DNA of 64,000 bases, taken from NCBI RefSeq assembly GCF_001613265.1, contig NZ_BDCA01000001.1, forward strand, positions 124,001-188,000, in the 5' to 3' direction. Below are positions 16,658-24,357 of this stretch, piece after piece. The notes under the pieces were generated by a model that made no database searches, was not told the origin of the DNA, and saw only the letters and a list, made by a program, of their open reading frames with translations. The DNA is from Nocardia vermiculata NBRC 100427. GTDB taxonomy: Bacteria; Actinomycetota; Actinomycetes; Mycobacteriales; Mycobacteriaceae. Numbering within the stretch: the first letter of the stretch is position 1; the number at the start of each line of letters is the position of its first letter. The position numbers and the translations under genes are program-made.

Positions 16658-16707
16658 ACTTGCATGATGCAAGTTAGGTTAGAACGTATGCTTGCATGAC
16701 GCAAGCA
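16658..16707. promoter_or_regulatory. Tandem operator dyads of the HxlR regulator
   Basis: ACTTGCAT-G-ATGCAAGT (16658-16674) and TGCTTGC-ATGAC-GCAAGCA (16689-16707) are related inverted repeats with centres 32 bp apart, about three helical turns on the same DNA face. They sit between divergent genes and overlap the upstream extension of the HxlR frame, which argues for the later start of that gene. Confidence 0.7.
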
Positions 16708-16727
16708 CAAGGGTGGAGGTGGCCGTC

Positions 16728-17183
16728 ATGCTGGGCAAGACTTACGACACACAGGTGTGTTCTGCGGCCAGAGCGTTAGAAGTGGTCGGCGAACGGTGGA
16801 GCCTGCTGATCGTTCGGGACGTCCTGTTCGCCCGCGCCACCCGCTTCGCCGACTTCCAGCGCCTGGGTATCGCCACCAACATTCTCGCTAAACGCCTTGA
16901 CAGCCTTGTCGATTCAGGAATCCTCGAACGCCATCCCAGCCCGGAACACCCTGACCGAAGCAACTACACGGCGACCCGGAAAGGGCTGGACCTGGCCCCC
17001 GTCATCATCGCTCTGACCCAGTGGGGAGACCGATGGGCCGCACCCGACGGGCCACCCATCCTGTACCGGCACACCGGTTGCGGCGCGGCGGTCACCGAAC
17101 AGACCACCTGCGCGACATGCGGGCACATCGCCGATCTCACGGAGATATACGTAATTCATGGGCCCGGCATGCCTCCCCGATAA
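16728..17183 (+). CDS. HxlR-family winged-helix regulator
   Basis: This is 151 residues from an ATG with GGAGG 8 nt upstream. The core SAARALEVVGERWSLLIVRD and the wing LGIATNILAKRLDSLV followed by an EHPDRSNYTATRKG turn are the HxlR signature. A C-terminal CGAAVTEQTTCATCG holds three Cys (CGAA, CATC) that could form a zinc or redox site, unlike many short HxlR proteins. It probably represses itself and the divergent DinB-like gene through the tandem dyads. Confidence 0.9.
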   Translation: MLGKTYDTQVCSAARALEVVGERWSLLIVRDVLFARATRFADFQRLGIATNILAKRLDSLVDSGILERHPSPEHPDRSNYTATRKGLDLAPVIIALTQWGDRWAAPDGPPILYRHTGCGAAVTEQTTCATCGHIADLTEIYVIHGPGMPPR

Positions 17184-17230
17184 CCGGGATTGTTGCAGGT
17201 GACGTCGCGTAAGGGCCTACCGTCGCGGAT

Positions 17231-17614
17231 ATGGCTGTCAGTGCAGAGGGAATGAAGGTAGGCGAACTCGCCCGCGCATCCGGACTCTCGATCCGCACGG
17301 TGCGCTACTACGACCAGATCGGTCTGCTGCCGCCAGCGCAGCGCACGGCGGCGGGCCATCGGCTCTATGGCGATGACGATGTCCGTCGGCTCTATCGGAT
17401 CTGCCTGTTGCGCGAAATGGGTCTGCCCTTGTCCGGCATTGCCCACGCTCTCGACGATCCGGACTGGGATGTGCAGCACGCCATGCGGGATCACCTGGAT
17501 CTTCTCGACCGACAGCTCGCACTAGCTCAGGCGGTGCGACGCCGCGTCGCCCGCATGAGCAGGATGGCAAAGCCCCGACAACCACTGAATTGCTCGACAC
17601 TCTGGAGGAGATGA
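17231..17614 (+). CDS. MerR-family regulator with frameshifted C-terminus
   Basis: The first 105 residues are a normal MerR DNA-binding domain (KVGELARASGLSIRTVRYYD, AGHRLYGDDDVRRL) and dimer helix. Near 17565 the reading shifts: in the other frame the sequence continues as DGKAPTTTELLDTLEEM, which fits the family better than the present tail, so a C has probably been lost after ATGAGC. The protein may still bind DNA. It lies just upstream of a VOC relic, and MerR/VOC neighbours are common in actinobacteria. Confidence 0.7.
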   Translation: MAVSAEGMKVGELARASGLSIRTVRYYDQIGLLPPAQRTAAGHRLYGDDDVRRLYRICLLREMGLPLSGIAHALDDPDWDVQHAMRDHLDLLDRQLALAQAVRRRVARMSRMAKPRQPLNCSTLWRR

Positions 17615-17617
17615 ACA

Positions 17618-18014
17618 TGCTCGACGACCCCCTGCAATCACGGATTTCCATTCTCGTTTACGACGACATTCCCGCGGTCCATGCCCATCTCGTCGGAGTA
17701 TTCGGCTTGGGCGAAGGGCGCTTGGACTACGACTCCGAGGGCAACTGCGTGCATGGTGAGGTCCAAGCCGGGACGGCGTGATCTGGTTGCACGCGGCCTC
17801 GCAGCGATTCGGACTGGCCTCACCGAAGAGCCTCGGCGGCGCGAACGGCATCACCGCGGTCATGGTCGACGACGTCGATGCGCACCACGCCGACGCCGCA
17901 CGCGCGGGCGCGGACGTCGTCTACGCTCCGACCGACCAGCCCTACGGCTTCCGCGAATACAGTGCCCGCGACCCCGAGGGTGGGCTGTGGTCGTTCATGA
18001 AGACCCTCGACTGA
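17618..18014 (+). pseudogene. VOC-family protein gene broken by a frameshift
   Basis: Frame one, from an ATG at 17618 after GGAGGAG, gives SRISILVYDDIPAVHAHLVG and FGLGEGRLDYDSEG. Frame two, from about 17775, gives GVIWLHAASQRFGLASPKSL, DDVDAHHADAARAGADVV and YSARDPEGGLWSFMKTLD. Together they form one complete VOC protein. The break at about 17773 fits loss of one G from a GGGG run. A second single-base loss damages the MerR gene upstream, so the pair looks decayed, unless these are sequencing errors. Confidence 0.7.
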
Positions 18015-18160
18015 TGCGCCGCACCGCGCCCGAAGAAGAACGAGCAGACGCGGAACTGCGCGAACGGTCCCTGCTGTATGTAGCGGCCAGCCGGGCCCGC
18101 GATGAGCTCGTCGTAACCTGGAGCGGGCGGGCGTCAGCGTTGCTGGGGGTTTATTCCTGA
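18014..18160 (+). pseudogene. Relic copy of UvrD-like helicase 3' end
   Basis: Positions 18020-18145 match 11754-11879 with only a few substitutions, covering helicase motif VI (YVAASRARDELVVTW). The frame is open: an ATG overlapping the VOC stop would give 48 residues ending in VYS rather than the GYGVRQ of the intact gene. The different ending shows it derives from a related but distinct copy. The motor domains are absent, so no helicase function is possible. Confidence 0.85.
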
Positions 18161-18252
18161 TCGGATATTGCGTCGAGAAGCAGGGATTGGGTCGGCGCCA
18201 CGGCACCGGTGAACTATGCTGACCTCGCCCAAATTACCGATGCGCCAGCCAC

Positions 18253-18942
18253 TTACACGGTCAGGTCGATGTCGCGCGAGGTACGGCCCAGCGTGAACCA
18301 GAAGGTCGGAACCGGGTTGGTGCCCGGGGTGACGTCGAGTAGTTCCCAGCCGGGGAACCTGGTGCGGAGTTCATCGGCTGTGACGCCCTCCGTCCATGAC
18401 GTGACTTCGGGCATCGGGTTGCCCACGGGCTCGGGACCGTATCCGAACATCAGCAGTCTCGCTCCCGGGGCGGCGCGCTCGGTGAGTCCGGCGGCGTAGG
18501 CGTCGCGGCGGTGCAGCGGGATCCCGCAGTAGCAGCTCAGGTCGAAGAACAGGTCGAAGGGGCCTGGCGCATCCAGCTCGTCGAGGCGGGTGGCGTCGCC
18601 GTGCAGGACGCGCACCGCCGCTCCCATCGCCGAGGCCTTTTCTCTGGCCTGGGCGACGGCGCTGTCGATCAGGTCGACGGCAGTCACTTCCCAGCCGTGG
18701 CGCGCGAGGTAGGTGGCGTTGGTGCCTGTGCCACAACCGAGTTCGAGGGCGCGGCCCGGTCGCAGCCTGCCGTCCCCTTCTATCAGGGTGACCAGCTCCG
18801 GCGGCGTCACGCCGGTATCCCACGGCACCTTGCCGGCGTTGTAGAACCTCTCCAATGCGTGGTAGACGGACTCCTCTTCCTGGTCTTGCTGCGTTGTGTT
18901 CGCGCTGAAGGCGGGGGTGCGGGTGGTGTCGGATCGGTCCAT
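18253..18942 (-). CDS. Class I SAM-dependent methyltransferase
   Basis: The 229-residue protein has motif I ALELGCGTGTNATYLA near residue 70, motif II VTAVDLIDSAV, and a following acidic loop GDATRLDEL. The start at 18942 has GGAGG 5 nt upstream. The N-terminus VPWDTGVTPPELVTLI resembles thiopurine/tellurite-type small-molecule methyltransferases, but the substrate is not deducible. It is divergent from a TetR gene with operator dyads between, which suggests TetR control. Confidence 0.85.
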   Translation of the reverse strand: MDRSDTTRTPAFSANTTQQDQEEESVYHALERFYNAGKVPWDTGVTPPELVTLIEGDGRLRPGRALELGCGTGTNATYLARHGWEVTAVDLIDSAVAQAREKASAMGAAVRVLHGDATRLDELDAPGPFDLFFDLSCYCGIPLHRRDAYAAGLTERAAPGARLLMFGYGPEPVGNPMPEVTSWTEGVTADELRTRFPGWELLDVTPGTNPVPTFWFTLGRTSRDIDLTV

Positions 18943-18959
18943 CGTTTCCTCCAACAAAT

Positions 18960-18990
18960 TAGAGTCGAACTCTAGTGACTATATCTAGAG
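18960..18990. promoter_or_regulatory. Overlapping dyads, probable TetR operator
   Basis: TAGAGT-CGA-ACTCTA (18960-18974) and CTCTAG-N9-CTAGAG (18970-18990) overlap in the 61-bp gap between the methyltransferase and the divergent TetR gene. The AT-rich stretch also has TATATCTAGAG-like promoter text. Binding here would silence both genes. Confidence 0.6.
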
Positions 18991-19003
18991 ATACGCTTAC
19001 AAG

Positions 19004-19642
19004 ATGGAAAGCGTCAAGCGGCCGGACAAGAGAGGCGAGCGTTCCCGACGCACGCGCAAAAAGATCGTCGACGCGGCTCGCGAGCTGTTCGTCGCTCAGG
19101 GCTACGGGGCGACGAGCCTGCAGGAAATAGCGGACCGGGCGGGCGTCGCGGTTCAGACGGTGTACTTCGTCTTCCACAACAAGCGCACGCTGTTCAAGGA
19201 CGTCGTCGATACGACGATCGCCGGGGATGCCGAGCCGGTCGCGACCATGGATCGCGAGTGGTTCCGTGCCGCATGCGCCGAGCCCACAGCGGCCGGGCAA
19301 CTACGCATGCACGTCCACGGCACCGGCGAGATCCTGGGCCGGGTCGCCCCGATCATGCCGTTGATGGCGGCTGCCGCGGCCACCGATCCGGAGATCGCCG
19401 CGCAATGGCCTGACGGCCCCGACCCGCGGTACACCGTGCACTACTCAGCGGCCGAAGCCCTGATCGGCAAGCCGGACGCCCGCCCCGGACTCTCCGCCGA
19501 GATGGCTGCGGATGTACTGTTCGGCCTGCTCAGCCCGCAGCTCTACCTGATCTTCGTCCACGACCGCAGCTGGTCATCGCAGACGTGGGAAGAGTGGTCC
19601 GCCACCACGTTGATCTCCCAGCTCTGCGCCGATCTCGGCTGA
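19004..19642 (+). CDS. TetR-family transcription repressor
   Basis: The 212-residue protein carries the TetR helix-turn-helix at residues 15-65: RTRKKIVDAARELFVAQGYG, then SLQEIADRAGVAVQTVYFVF. The C-terminal ligand domain is helical. Little leader separates the ATG from the operator dyads, consistent with autorepression. The divergent methyltransferase and the following DoxX gene are the plausible targets. Confidence 0.9.
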   Translation: MESVKRPDKRGERSRRTRKKIVDAARELFVAQGYGATSLQEIADRAGVAVQTVYFVFHNKRTLFKDVVDTTIAGDAEPVATMDREWFRAACAEPTAAGQLRMHVHGTGEILGRVAPIMPLMAAAAATDPEIAAQWPDGPDPRYTVHYSAAEALIGKPDARPGLSAEMAADVLFGLLSPQLYLIFVHDRSWSSQTWEEWSATTLISQLCADLG

Positions 19643-19769
19643 TCGGGCTGCCGGTCCCGACGGCGCGGTGGAGATACTTTCGACCACGGCGATGAGTTTT
19701 CCGGACCGCCCCCGTCGGTACTGGTGAACGCGCTACCAACCCGGCGCGACCGACCCAGAAGGACAAGAA

Positions 19770-20198
19770 ATGACCGCCACCACCGCCACCCGGACCACCG
19801 CCGCCGTCCACCCCGGCAAGATCCGCAACCGCATCCTGTGGACCCTGCAGATCGTGCTCGGTCTGTTCTTCGTCATCGCCTCCGGCGGCCCGAAGCTCGT
19901 CATGCCGCAGACCCTGATGGAAAACAACGCCACCGCGTTCTCGATCCCGTTGGCGCTGCTGGTCTTCATCGGTCTCGCCGAGGTAGCGGGCGGGATCGGA
20001 CTGATGGTGCCCCGTCTGACCGCGGCCGCCGCGATCGGCCTGGCGATCGTCACCTTCCTCGCCGCCGGCTTCAACGCCTTCCTGGCCGACAGCCCGGAAC
20101 TGGCCCCCTTCCCGCTGGTGCTCACTGCGATCTTCGCCTGGATCGCCTACGAACGCCGGGCCTCGATCACCGCCCTGCGCGTGCTGATCAGGCGATGA
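19770..20198 (+). CDS. DoxX-like integral membrane protein
   Basis: The 142-residue protein has four hydrophobic segments (about 24-42, 58-78, 86-104, 112-130). The second half shows FIGLAEVAGGIGLMVPRLT, characteristic of the DoxX/DoxD superfamily. AAGGA lies 6 nt upstream of the ATG. DoxX proteins are small membrane partners in redox or thiol homeostasis. A strong terminator hairpin follows. Confidence 0.8.
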   Translation: MTATTATRTTAAVHPGKIRNRILWTLQIVLGLFFVIASGGPKLVMPQTLMENNATAFSIPLALLVFIGLAEVAGGIGLMVPRLTAAAAIGLAIVTFLAAGFNAFLADSPELAPFPLVLTAIFAWIAYERRASITALRVLIRR

Positions 20199-20213
20199 TC
20201 CGCGCATAACGCC

Positions 20214-20246
20214 CGGCTACCGGCGGCACCCAGCCGCCGGTAGCCG
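20214..20246 (+). terminator. Hairpin after the DoxX gene
   Basis: CGGCTACCGGCGG (20214-20226) pairs exactly with CCGCCGGTAGCCG (20234-20246) around a 7-nt loop. A GCGTTGTG tail follows with no real U-run, the usual form of actinobacterial terminators. Confidence 0.75.
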
Positions 20247-20389
20247 CGTTGTGCGTTCTGGGGACGGCCCGGTCGGGTTGGTCGGGCCGTCCCATCGGAG
20301 TCAGGGGCGGACGTATTCGGTTCGGGTCGCCCAGCGCGGCAGTCGATCTCGCTTCCTTTTGGACCGACATGCGGCGTGACAGGATGTTC

Positions 20390-20704
20390 ATGGTGAGTAC
20401 GCACAACACCGACGACAACACGCCACTTCCGGATGGCTGGACGATCGAAGGTGTGCGGCGACGTTCTCAGGACGACGCGGCGCGGTTGCTGGACCTGAGC
20501 ACCCCAGTATATTTGGCTCCCAACGGTCTTGACCACAGCGTCGCTGTGAACGTCGACCTCATAGTGGAGTTCTCCGGTCTGCATCTCGCACGCTGCGTCG
20601 AGGACGGCGAGTGGTACATGGGCCAACGGGCCGCTTCGGACGAACCGATCCTGTGCTGGGCTAGCTACGGCGATGACCTGGGTACTGCGATCGACAACCT
20701 CTGA
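20390..20704 (+). CDS. Hypothetical protein
   Basis: A frame of about 104 residues is taken from ATG 20390, which has AGGA 5 nt upstream; ATG codons at 20369 and 20384 are alternatives. The product has TIEGVRRRSQDDAARLLDL, then LHLARCVEDGEWYMGQR, suggesting a small mixed alpha/beta cytoplasmic protein. No family is recognised. It ends 31 nt before the GTG of the monooxygenase-domain gene, so the two may be co-transcribed. Confidence 0.5.
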   Translation: MVSTHNTDDNTPLPDGWTIEGVRRRSQDDAARLLDLSTPVYLAPNGLDHSVAVNVDLIVEFSGLHLARCVEDGEWYMGQRAASDEPILCWASYGDDLGTAIDNL

Positions 20705-20735
20705 CACACAAGCCGGGCGTTGGTACGCTCGCTGT

Positions 20736-21041
20736 GTGCCTGTGATTGTTGCCACCCTGACTCCGAAGCCCGACAAGTTCGACGAGGTTGCCGAAGTCCT
20801 CACCCGACTCATCCCGGAAGTCCACAACGAAGACGGTTGCGAGCTGTACACCTTGCACAAGGGCAAGGACCGCTTCGTATTCGTCGAGAAGTGGCGGGAT
20901 ATGGCCGCTATGGGTGCACACGGTGGCGGGGCGAACATGAAAGCCTTGACCGAAGGACTCGACGGCCTTCTCGCCGGCCCGCTGGATGTCCAGGTCCTCG
21001 AAGCCGTCCCCGCGGGCGACCAGACAAAGGGTGCCCTCTAG
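20736..21041 (+). CDS. ABM-domain protein (putative quinol/antibiotic monooxygenase)
   Basis: The 101-residue protein, from a GTG at 20736, has the ferredoxin-like ABM fold: VIVATLTPKPDKFDEVAEVL, then EDGCELYTLHKG, then FVFVEKWRDMAAMGAH with the conserved E-x-W and His. Such proteins are cofactor-free monooxygenases or stress proteins of the YgiN type acting on polycyclic aromatics or quinols. The longer frame upstream overlaps the previous gene and has no start support. Confidence 0.8.
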   Translation: MPVIVATLTPKPDKFDEVAEVLTRLIPEVHNEDGCELYTLHKGKDRFVFVEKWRDMAAMGAHGGGANMKALTEGLDGLLAGPLDVQVLEAVPAGDQTKGAL

Positions 21042-21149
21042 CCACTATCCGACCACGCGTCCACCGCCGCTGGTCGCGCGTGGTGGGGGCAGTGGCATTC
21101 GGTAGTTGCTGTGCCCACCACACGAGCGCATCGCCTGCTCGTCATTCGC

Positions 21150-22118
21150 CTACCAGAGCTGTGACGGAACCAAGACAGTCCAGACCTGCCCCTGCGCGAA
21201 GGGAATCGGTGCACCGTTCGGGCTCGTATATGTTGTGCCCGCATCCTGGGTGGGCCGGGACCACTCTGCCGGGAACTGTTGACCGTCGCGAAGGACGAGC
21301 GCCTGGCCGTTACCGGTCGTCTGAACCAGGGGCGAGACAGCTCCCGCGACATCGCTGACGGACGAGTTCTGCACCTGCACGCTCTGCAGCACGACCGTAC
21401 TTGCCGCGACCCGCTCGCCATCGGCATCGCTGTAGGCGGCACCGTCCATGGACACCAGCCACTTGTTGTCGCTGGGTGACCAGTCGAACCCGATCATCGC
21501 GGCCTGATACTGCGCTTGCTGATGTTGGGTGGGTTCGCCACCGGCCGGGGTCGGGCCGAACTGCGGTTGTGAGGCCGCCGGCCAGCCGCCACCCTCCGGC
21601 AACTGATTCGGGTGAACGAACAGGTTGTGCGGCGCGGCGCGACTGTTGTCGCGGAAGTACGCACCGGGTTGTCGATCGGCCGAGGCATTCTTCAGCGCTG
21701 AGCTGTCGATGGACGGGACCAGCTCGGGTGCGGCACCGGAAGATGCCAGCGTCGGGTTGCCGAACTGGTCCAGCAGTGTCAGATCCGTTTCCCGCGCGCT
21801 TCGGACAGGTCCGATCACCGGTGGCTTGTCATTCGAGAACACCGCGGCCAAGCGGCTCAAACCGCCCTCGACCGGCTCGACGTAGACCAGGTCGGCGGCA
21901 CCGAGTCCAACTGGTGGCCGCCCCTGCGGACTGTTGTCGATCTTCGCGACCAGGACCGGCACTCCCACGCGGGAGGGCGGTGTGGTCGAGCCGGGTGGCG
22001 CCGAGCCGGGTGCAGCAGACTCGGGCCCAGGCCCGGTGCCGCTACTGCACGCGGCAACTCCGCACATCCCCAGTGTCACCAGGAACGCGACAATCCATAC
22101 CCACCGTCGCTGTCTCAT
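21150..22118 (-). CDS. DUF3048 family lipoprotein
   Basis: The 322-residue product starts with an Arg-rich signal peptide and hydrophobic core ending in a lipobox (GVAAC, Cys about 24), followed by a Gly/Pro/Ser linker. The N-terminal DUF3048 half shows KIDNSPQGRPPVGLGAADLVY and GPVRSARETDL. The C-terminal half has FDWSPSDNKW and ends in WTVLVPSQLW. It is predicted to be anchored on the outer face of the membrane. Bacillus YerB belongs to the same family; its role is unclear. Confidence 0.85.
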   Translation of the reverse strand: MRQRRWVWIVAFLVTLGMCGVAACSSGTGPGPESAAPGSAPPGSTTPPSRVGVPVLVAKIDNSPQGRPPVGLGAADLVYVEPVEGGLSRLAAVFSNDKPPVIGPVRSARETDLTLLDQFGNPTLASSGAAPELVPSIDSSALKNASADRQPGAYFRDNSRAAPHNLFVHPNQLPEGGGWPAASQPQFGPTPAGGEPTQHQQAQYQAAMIGFDWSPSDNKWLVSMDGAAYSDADGERVAASTVVLQSVQVQNSSVSDVAGAVSPLVQTTGNGQALVLRDGQQFPAEWSRPTQDAGTTYTSPNGAPIPFAQGQVWTVLVPSQLW

Positions 22119-22407
22119 ATGGCAAACCTCTAGCTACCGACTCTACGCCCACTTGATCAAGACCGGAGCGGTCGAGACGGTGACCAGCCGAGGTTCGGAT
22201 TTCCACAGACCCCGGAAGCGGTCCGACATGCAGACAACCCCCACCCACATGCAAAGACCCCGCATGAAGAACCCCAGAGGAACTCTTTCCGGCGAAACTG
22301 AAAACGTTGTCAATGCCATGTTGTAGATTGACTTCGCTCCTCAGCACGCCTGAGAGATCCGCCGGCGGTGGCTGATCAAGGAGCAATCACTGGAGCGAGG
22401 TGACGAA

Positions 22408-22692
22408 GTGGCAGAGAAGCATCCGGTCCTGGTAGTGCTCGGCGCGCTTCTGCTGCTGGGGCTCGTGATCACGTACTGGTACGTGATCGTGGCAGCCCTC
22501 GCCATCGTCCTGGCCGTCTATGCGTTGCGGCGCGCGGTTCACAAGAACAACGAGATTCGGCGTCGACGCGCCTGGGACAACTATCAATTGGCTCAGCGGG
22601 CGGATTACGAGCATTACCTGGTGATGACGGGAAACCCGCAGGGGTTCTATGGCCGATACCCACCGGCGAGTGTTTACGGGTCGCGGCGGTAG
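22408..22692 (+). CDS. Small membrane protein with cytoplasmic tail
   Basis: The 94-residue frame starts at a GTG with AGGTGA upstream. It has two adjacent hydrophobic helices (about 7-21 and 26-42), then a basic region and a Tyr-rich C-terminus (YEHYLVMTGNPQGFYGRYPP). No enzyme motif is present. It ends 11 nt before the DUF2510-exonuclease gene and is probably co-transcribed with it. Confidence 0.6.
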   Translation: MAEKHPVLVVLGALLLLGLVITYWYVIVAALAIVLAVYALRRAVHKNNEIRRRRAWDNYQLAQRADYEHYLVMTGNPQGFYGRYPPASVYGSRR

Positions 22693-22703
22693 ACGGAGGA
22701 GCA

Positions 22704-24278
22704 ATGAGTAATGACTGTGCGGCACAACCGGGTTGGTATGCCGACCCCGCCCGCCACGCACCCCTACGCTGGTTCGACGGGTTCCGCTGGACCGACGCCG
22801 TGTCGAGCGCGCCCGGCTGGTACGCCGATCCCTGGCAGCGAGCCCACTACCGTTGGTTCGACGGCCGATTGTGGACCGACGCAGTCCATCCCCCGGCCGA
22901 ACCTCACCACGGGGGCCGGAGCATTTCGGCACGTCAGGTCATTGTGCCGGAACCCGGAATCGCGCCGCTCGCTTCACTTCTCGGCACCGCAACCCGGTTC
23001 GCGGTGATGGATGTGGAGACTACCGGGCTCGGGCGCAACGATCGCGTCGTCGAGATCACCGTGCTCACCCTGGACGCGGCGGGAACGGTGACGAACACCT
23101 TCGATACCGTCGTCAACCCGATGCGCGACGTCGGTCCCACCTGGATTCACGGGCTGCGAGCATCGGATGTCGCCGATGCGCCCACCTTCGACGACATCGC
23201 GCACACTGTGGCCGAACTGCTCGACGGTGCTGTCGTCGTGGCACACAACCGGCCCTTCGACACGCGGCTGGTGGGTACGGAACTTGCACGGTCCGGGATC
23301 GACGTCGATTGGAAGGCGGGGCTCGACACCCTGGCAGTCACACGCTGCAAACTCGGCACCGCCTGCTCTGAATTCGGTATCCAACACGAGAATCAGCACC
23401 GCGCCCTGGGCGACGCCCATGCCACCGCGCAGCTCCTCACAGCGGTCGCGGACCGATTCACCGGACCGGCGAGCAGCACAGTCGTCGCCCGGTACACGCG
23501 GACCAGCGCAGTGCGGGTCCGCAATCGGGAGAGCGAACCGATCGATCAGCCCGTCCCCTTTCTCACAGACCTCAGCGCGGACCTACACACCGCTGTAGAC
23601 ACCGCACCCTACGAAGTCCTACTCGACCAGGCACTGGCCGATCTGCGACTGACCGCAGAGGAACGAACCGAGCTCCGGAACCTCGCATCGGACCTGGGGC
23701 TCGACGACAGCGCAATCCGCGCCGCCCACACCCATTTCCTGCGTGCCGCGACCGACGCCGCACTCGAAGACTCCGTCGTCACCGACGACGAACTGGACCG
23801 ACTCCTGCAAGTCGCCGCCCTCCTGGAGCTCCCCGCCGATACGGTCACCGCCCGGACACACCGGTACCGCACCGAACCCGTCACCGTGGAGCTGGCTGCG
23901 GGAACAACCGTGTGCTTCACCGGTGACGACGGACAGCCCCGGGAAGATCTGATCGCACTCGCGCTGCACTATGGCCTCGAATCCGCGCCGAGCATGACCA
24001 AGGCGGTCGACGTGCTGATCGCCGCCGACCCCGCAACGATGTCGGGCAAGGCCAAGGCAGCCCACAAGTACGGCAAACCCATCGTCTCGGTAGCGGACTT
24101 CATGGCCGCGCTGCGTTCCGACAGGATCGCGAGCGGAACCCTGCTGCGCACGCACGGCACCGCGTGCGTCTGCGAACAGTGCGGGTCGGCGTGGACCGCG
24201 AGCAGACGGAGTCGACTCTGCCGCTCGTGCCGACGCACGTCACGGGCAAAAGGCGCGGCAGGGCAGCTCGTGCGGTGA
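22704..24278 (+). CDS. DUF2510-DnaQ exonuclease-TerB-like-BRCT fusion protein
   Basis: The 524 residues contain two DUF2510 repeats (QPGWYADPARHAPLRWFDG at 8-31 and APGWYADPWQRAHYRWFDG at 37-62). A DEDD 3'-5' exonuclease domain follows at about 98-255 with MDVETTGLG, HNRPFDTRLV and HRALGDAHAT. Next are a helical TerB-like region (about 297-385), a BRCT domain (395-478: GTTVCFTGDD, SMTKAVDVLIAAD) and a CxxC...CxxC zinc ribbon (CEQCGSAW, CRSC). Active-site acids are present. It is probably a DNA-processing nuclease directed by BRCT contacts; DUF2510 is usually found in membrane-associated actinobacterial proteins. Confidence 0.85.
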   Translation: MSNDCAAQPGWYADPARHAPLRWFDGFRWTDAVSSAPGWYADPWQRAHYRWFDGRLWTDAVHPPAEPHHGGRSISARQVIVPEPGIAPLASLLGTATRFAVMDVETTGLGRNDRVVEITVLTLDAAGTVTNTFDTVVNPMRDVGPTWIHGLRASDVADAPTFDDIAHTVAELLDGAVVVAHNRPFDTRLVGTELARSGIDVDWKAGLDTLAVTRCKLGTACSEFGIQHENQHRALGDAHATAQLLTAVADRFTGPASSTVVARYTRTSAVRVRNRESEPIDQPVPFLTDLSADLHTAVDTAPYEVLLDQALADLRLTAEERTELRNLASDLGLDDSAIRAAHTHFLRAATDAALEDSVVTDDELDRLLQVAALLELPADTVTARTHRYRTEPVTVELAAGTTVCFTGDDGQPREDLIALALHYGLESAPSMTKAVDVLIAADPATMSGKAKAAHKYGKPIVSVADFMAALRSDRIASGTLLRTHGTACVCEQCGSAWTASRRSRLCRSCRRTSRAKGAAGQLVR

Positions 24279-24307
24279 ATGCGTGAGGCGAAGCCGAGAA
24301 CCCCTCG

Positions 24308-24352
24308 TGTCGCTGTACGACGACACAGTTTTAATGTCGCCGTACAGCGACA
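24308..24352. promoter_or_regulatory. Pair of orphan 18-bp operator-like palindromes
   Basis: TGTCGCTGTACGACGACA (24308-24325) and TGTCGCCGTACAGCGACA (24335-24352) are two near-perfect copies of the palindrome TGTCGCTGTACAGCGACA with centres 27 bp apart. This is the look of a TetR-family operator pair, but no regulator or promoter-driven gene adjoins it. It abuts the hipA relic. Confidence 0.65.
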
Positions 24353-24357
24353 CTTAA

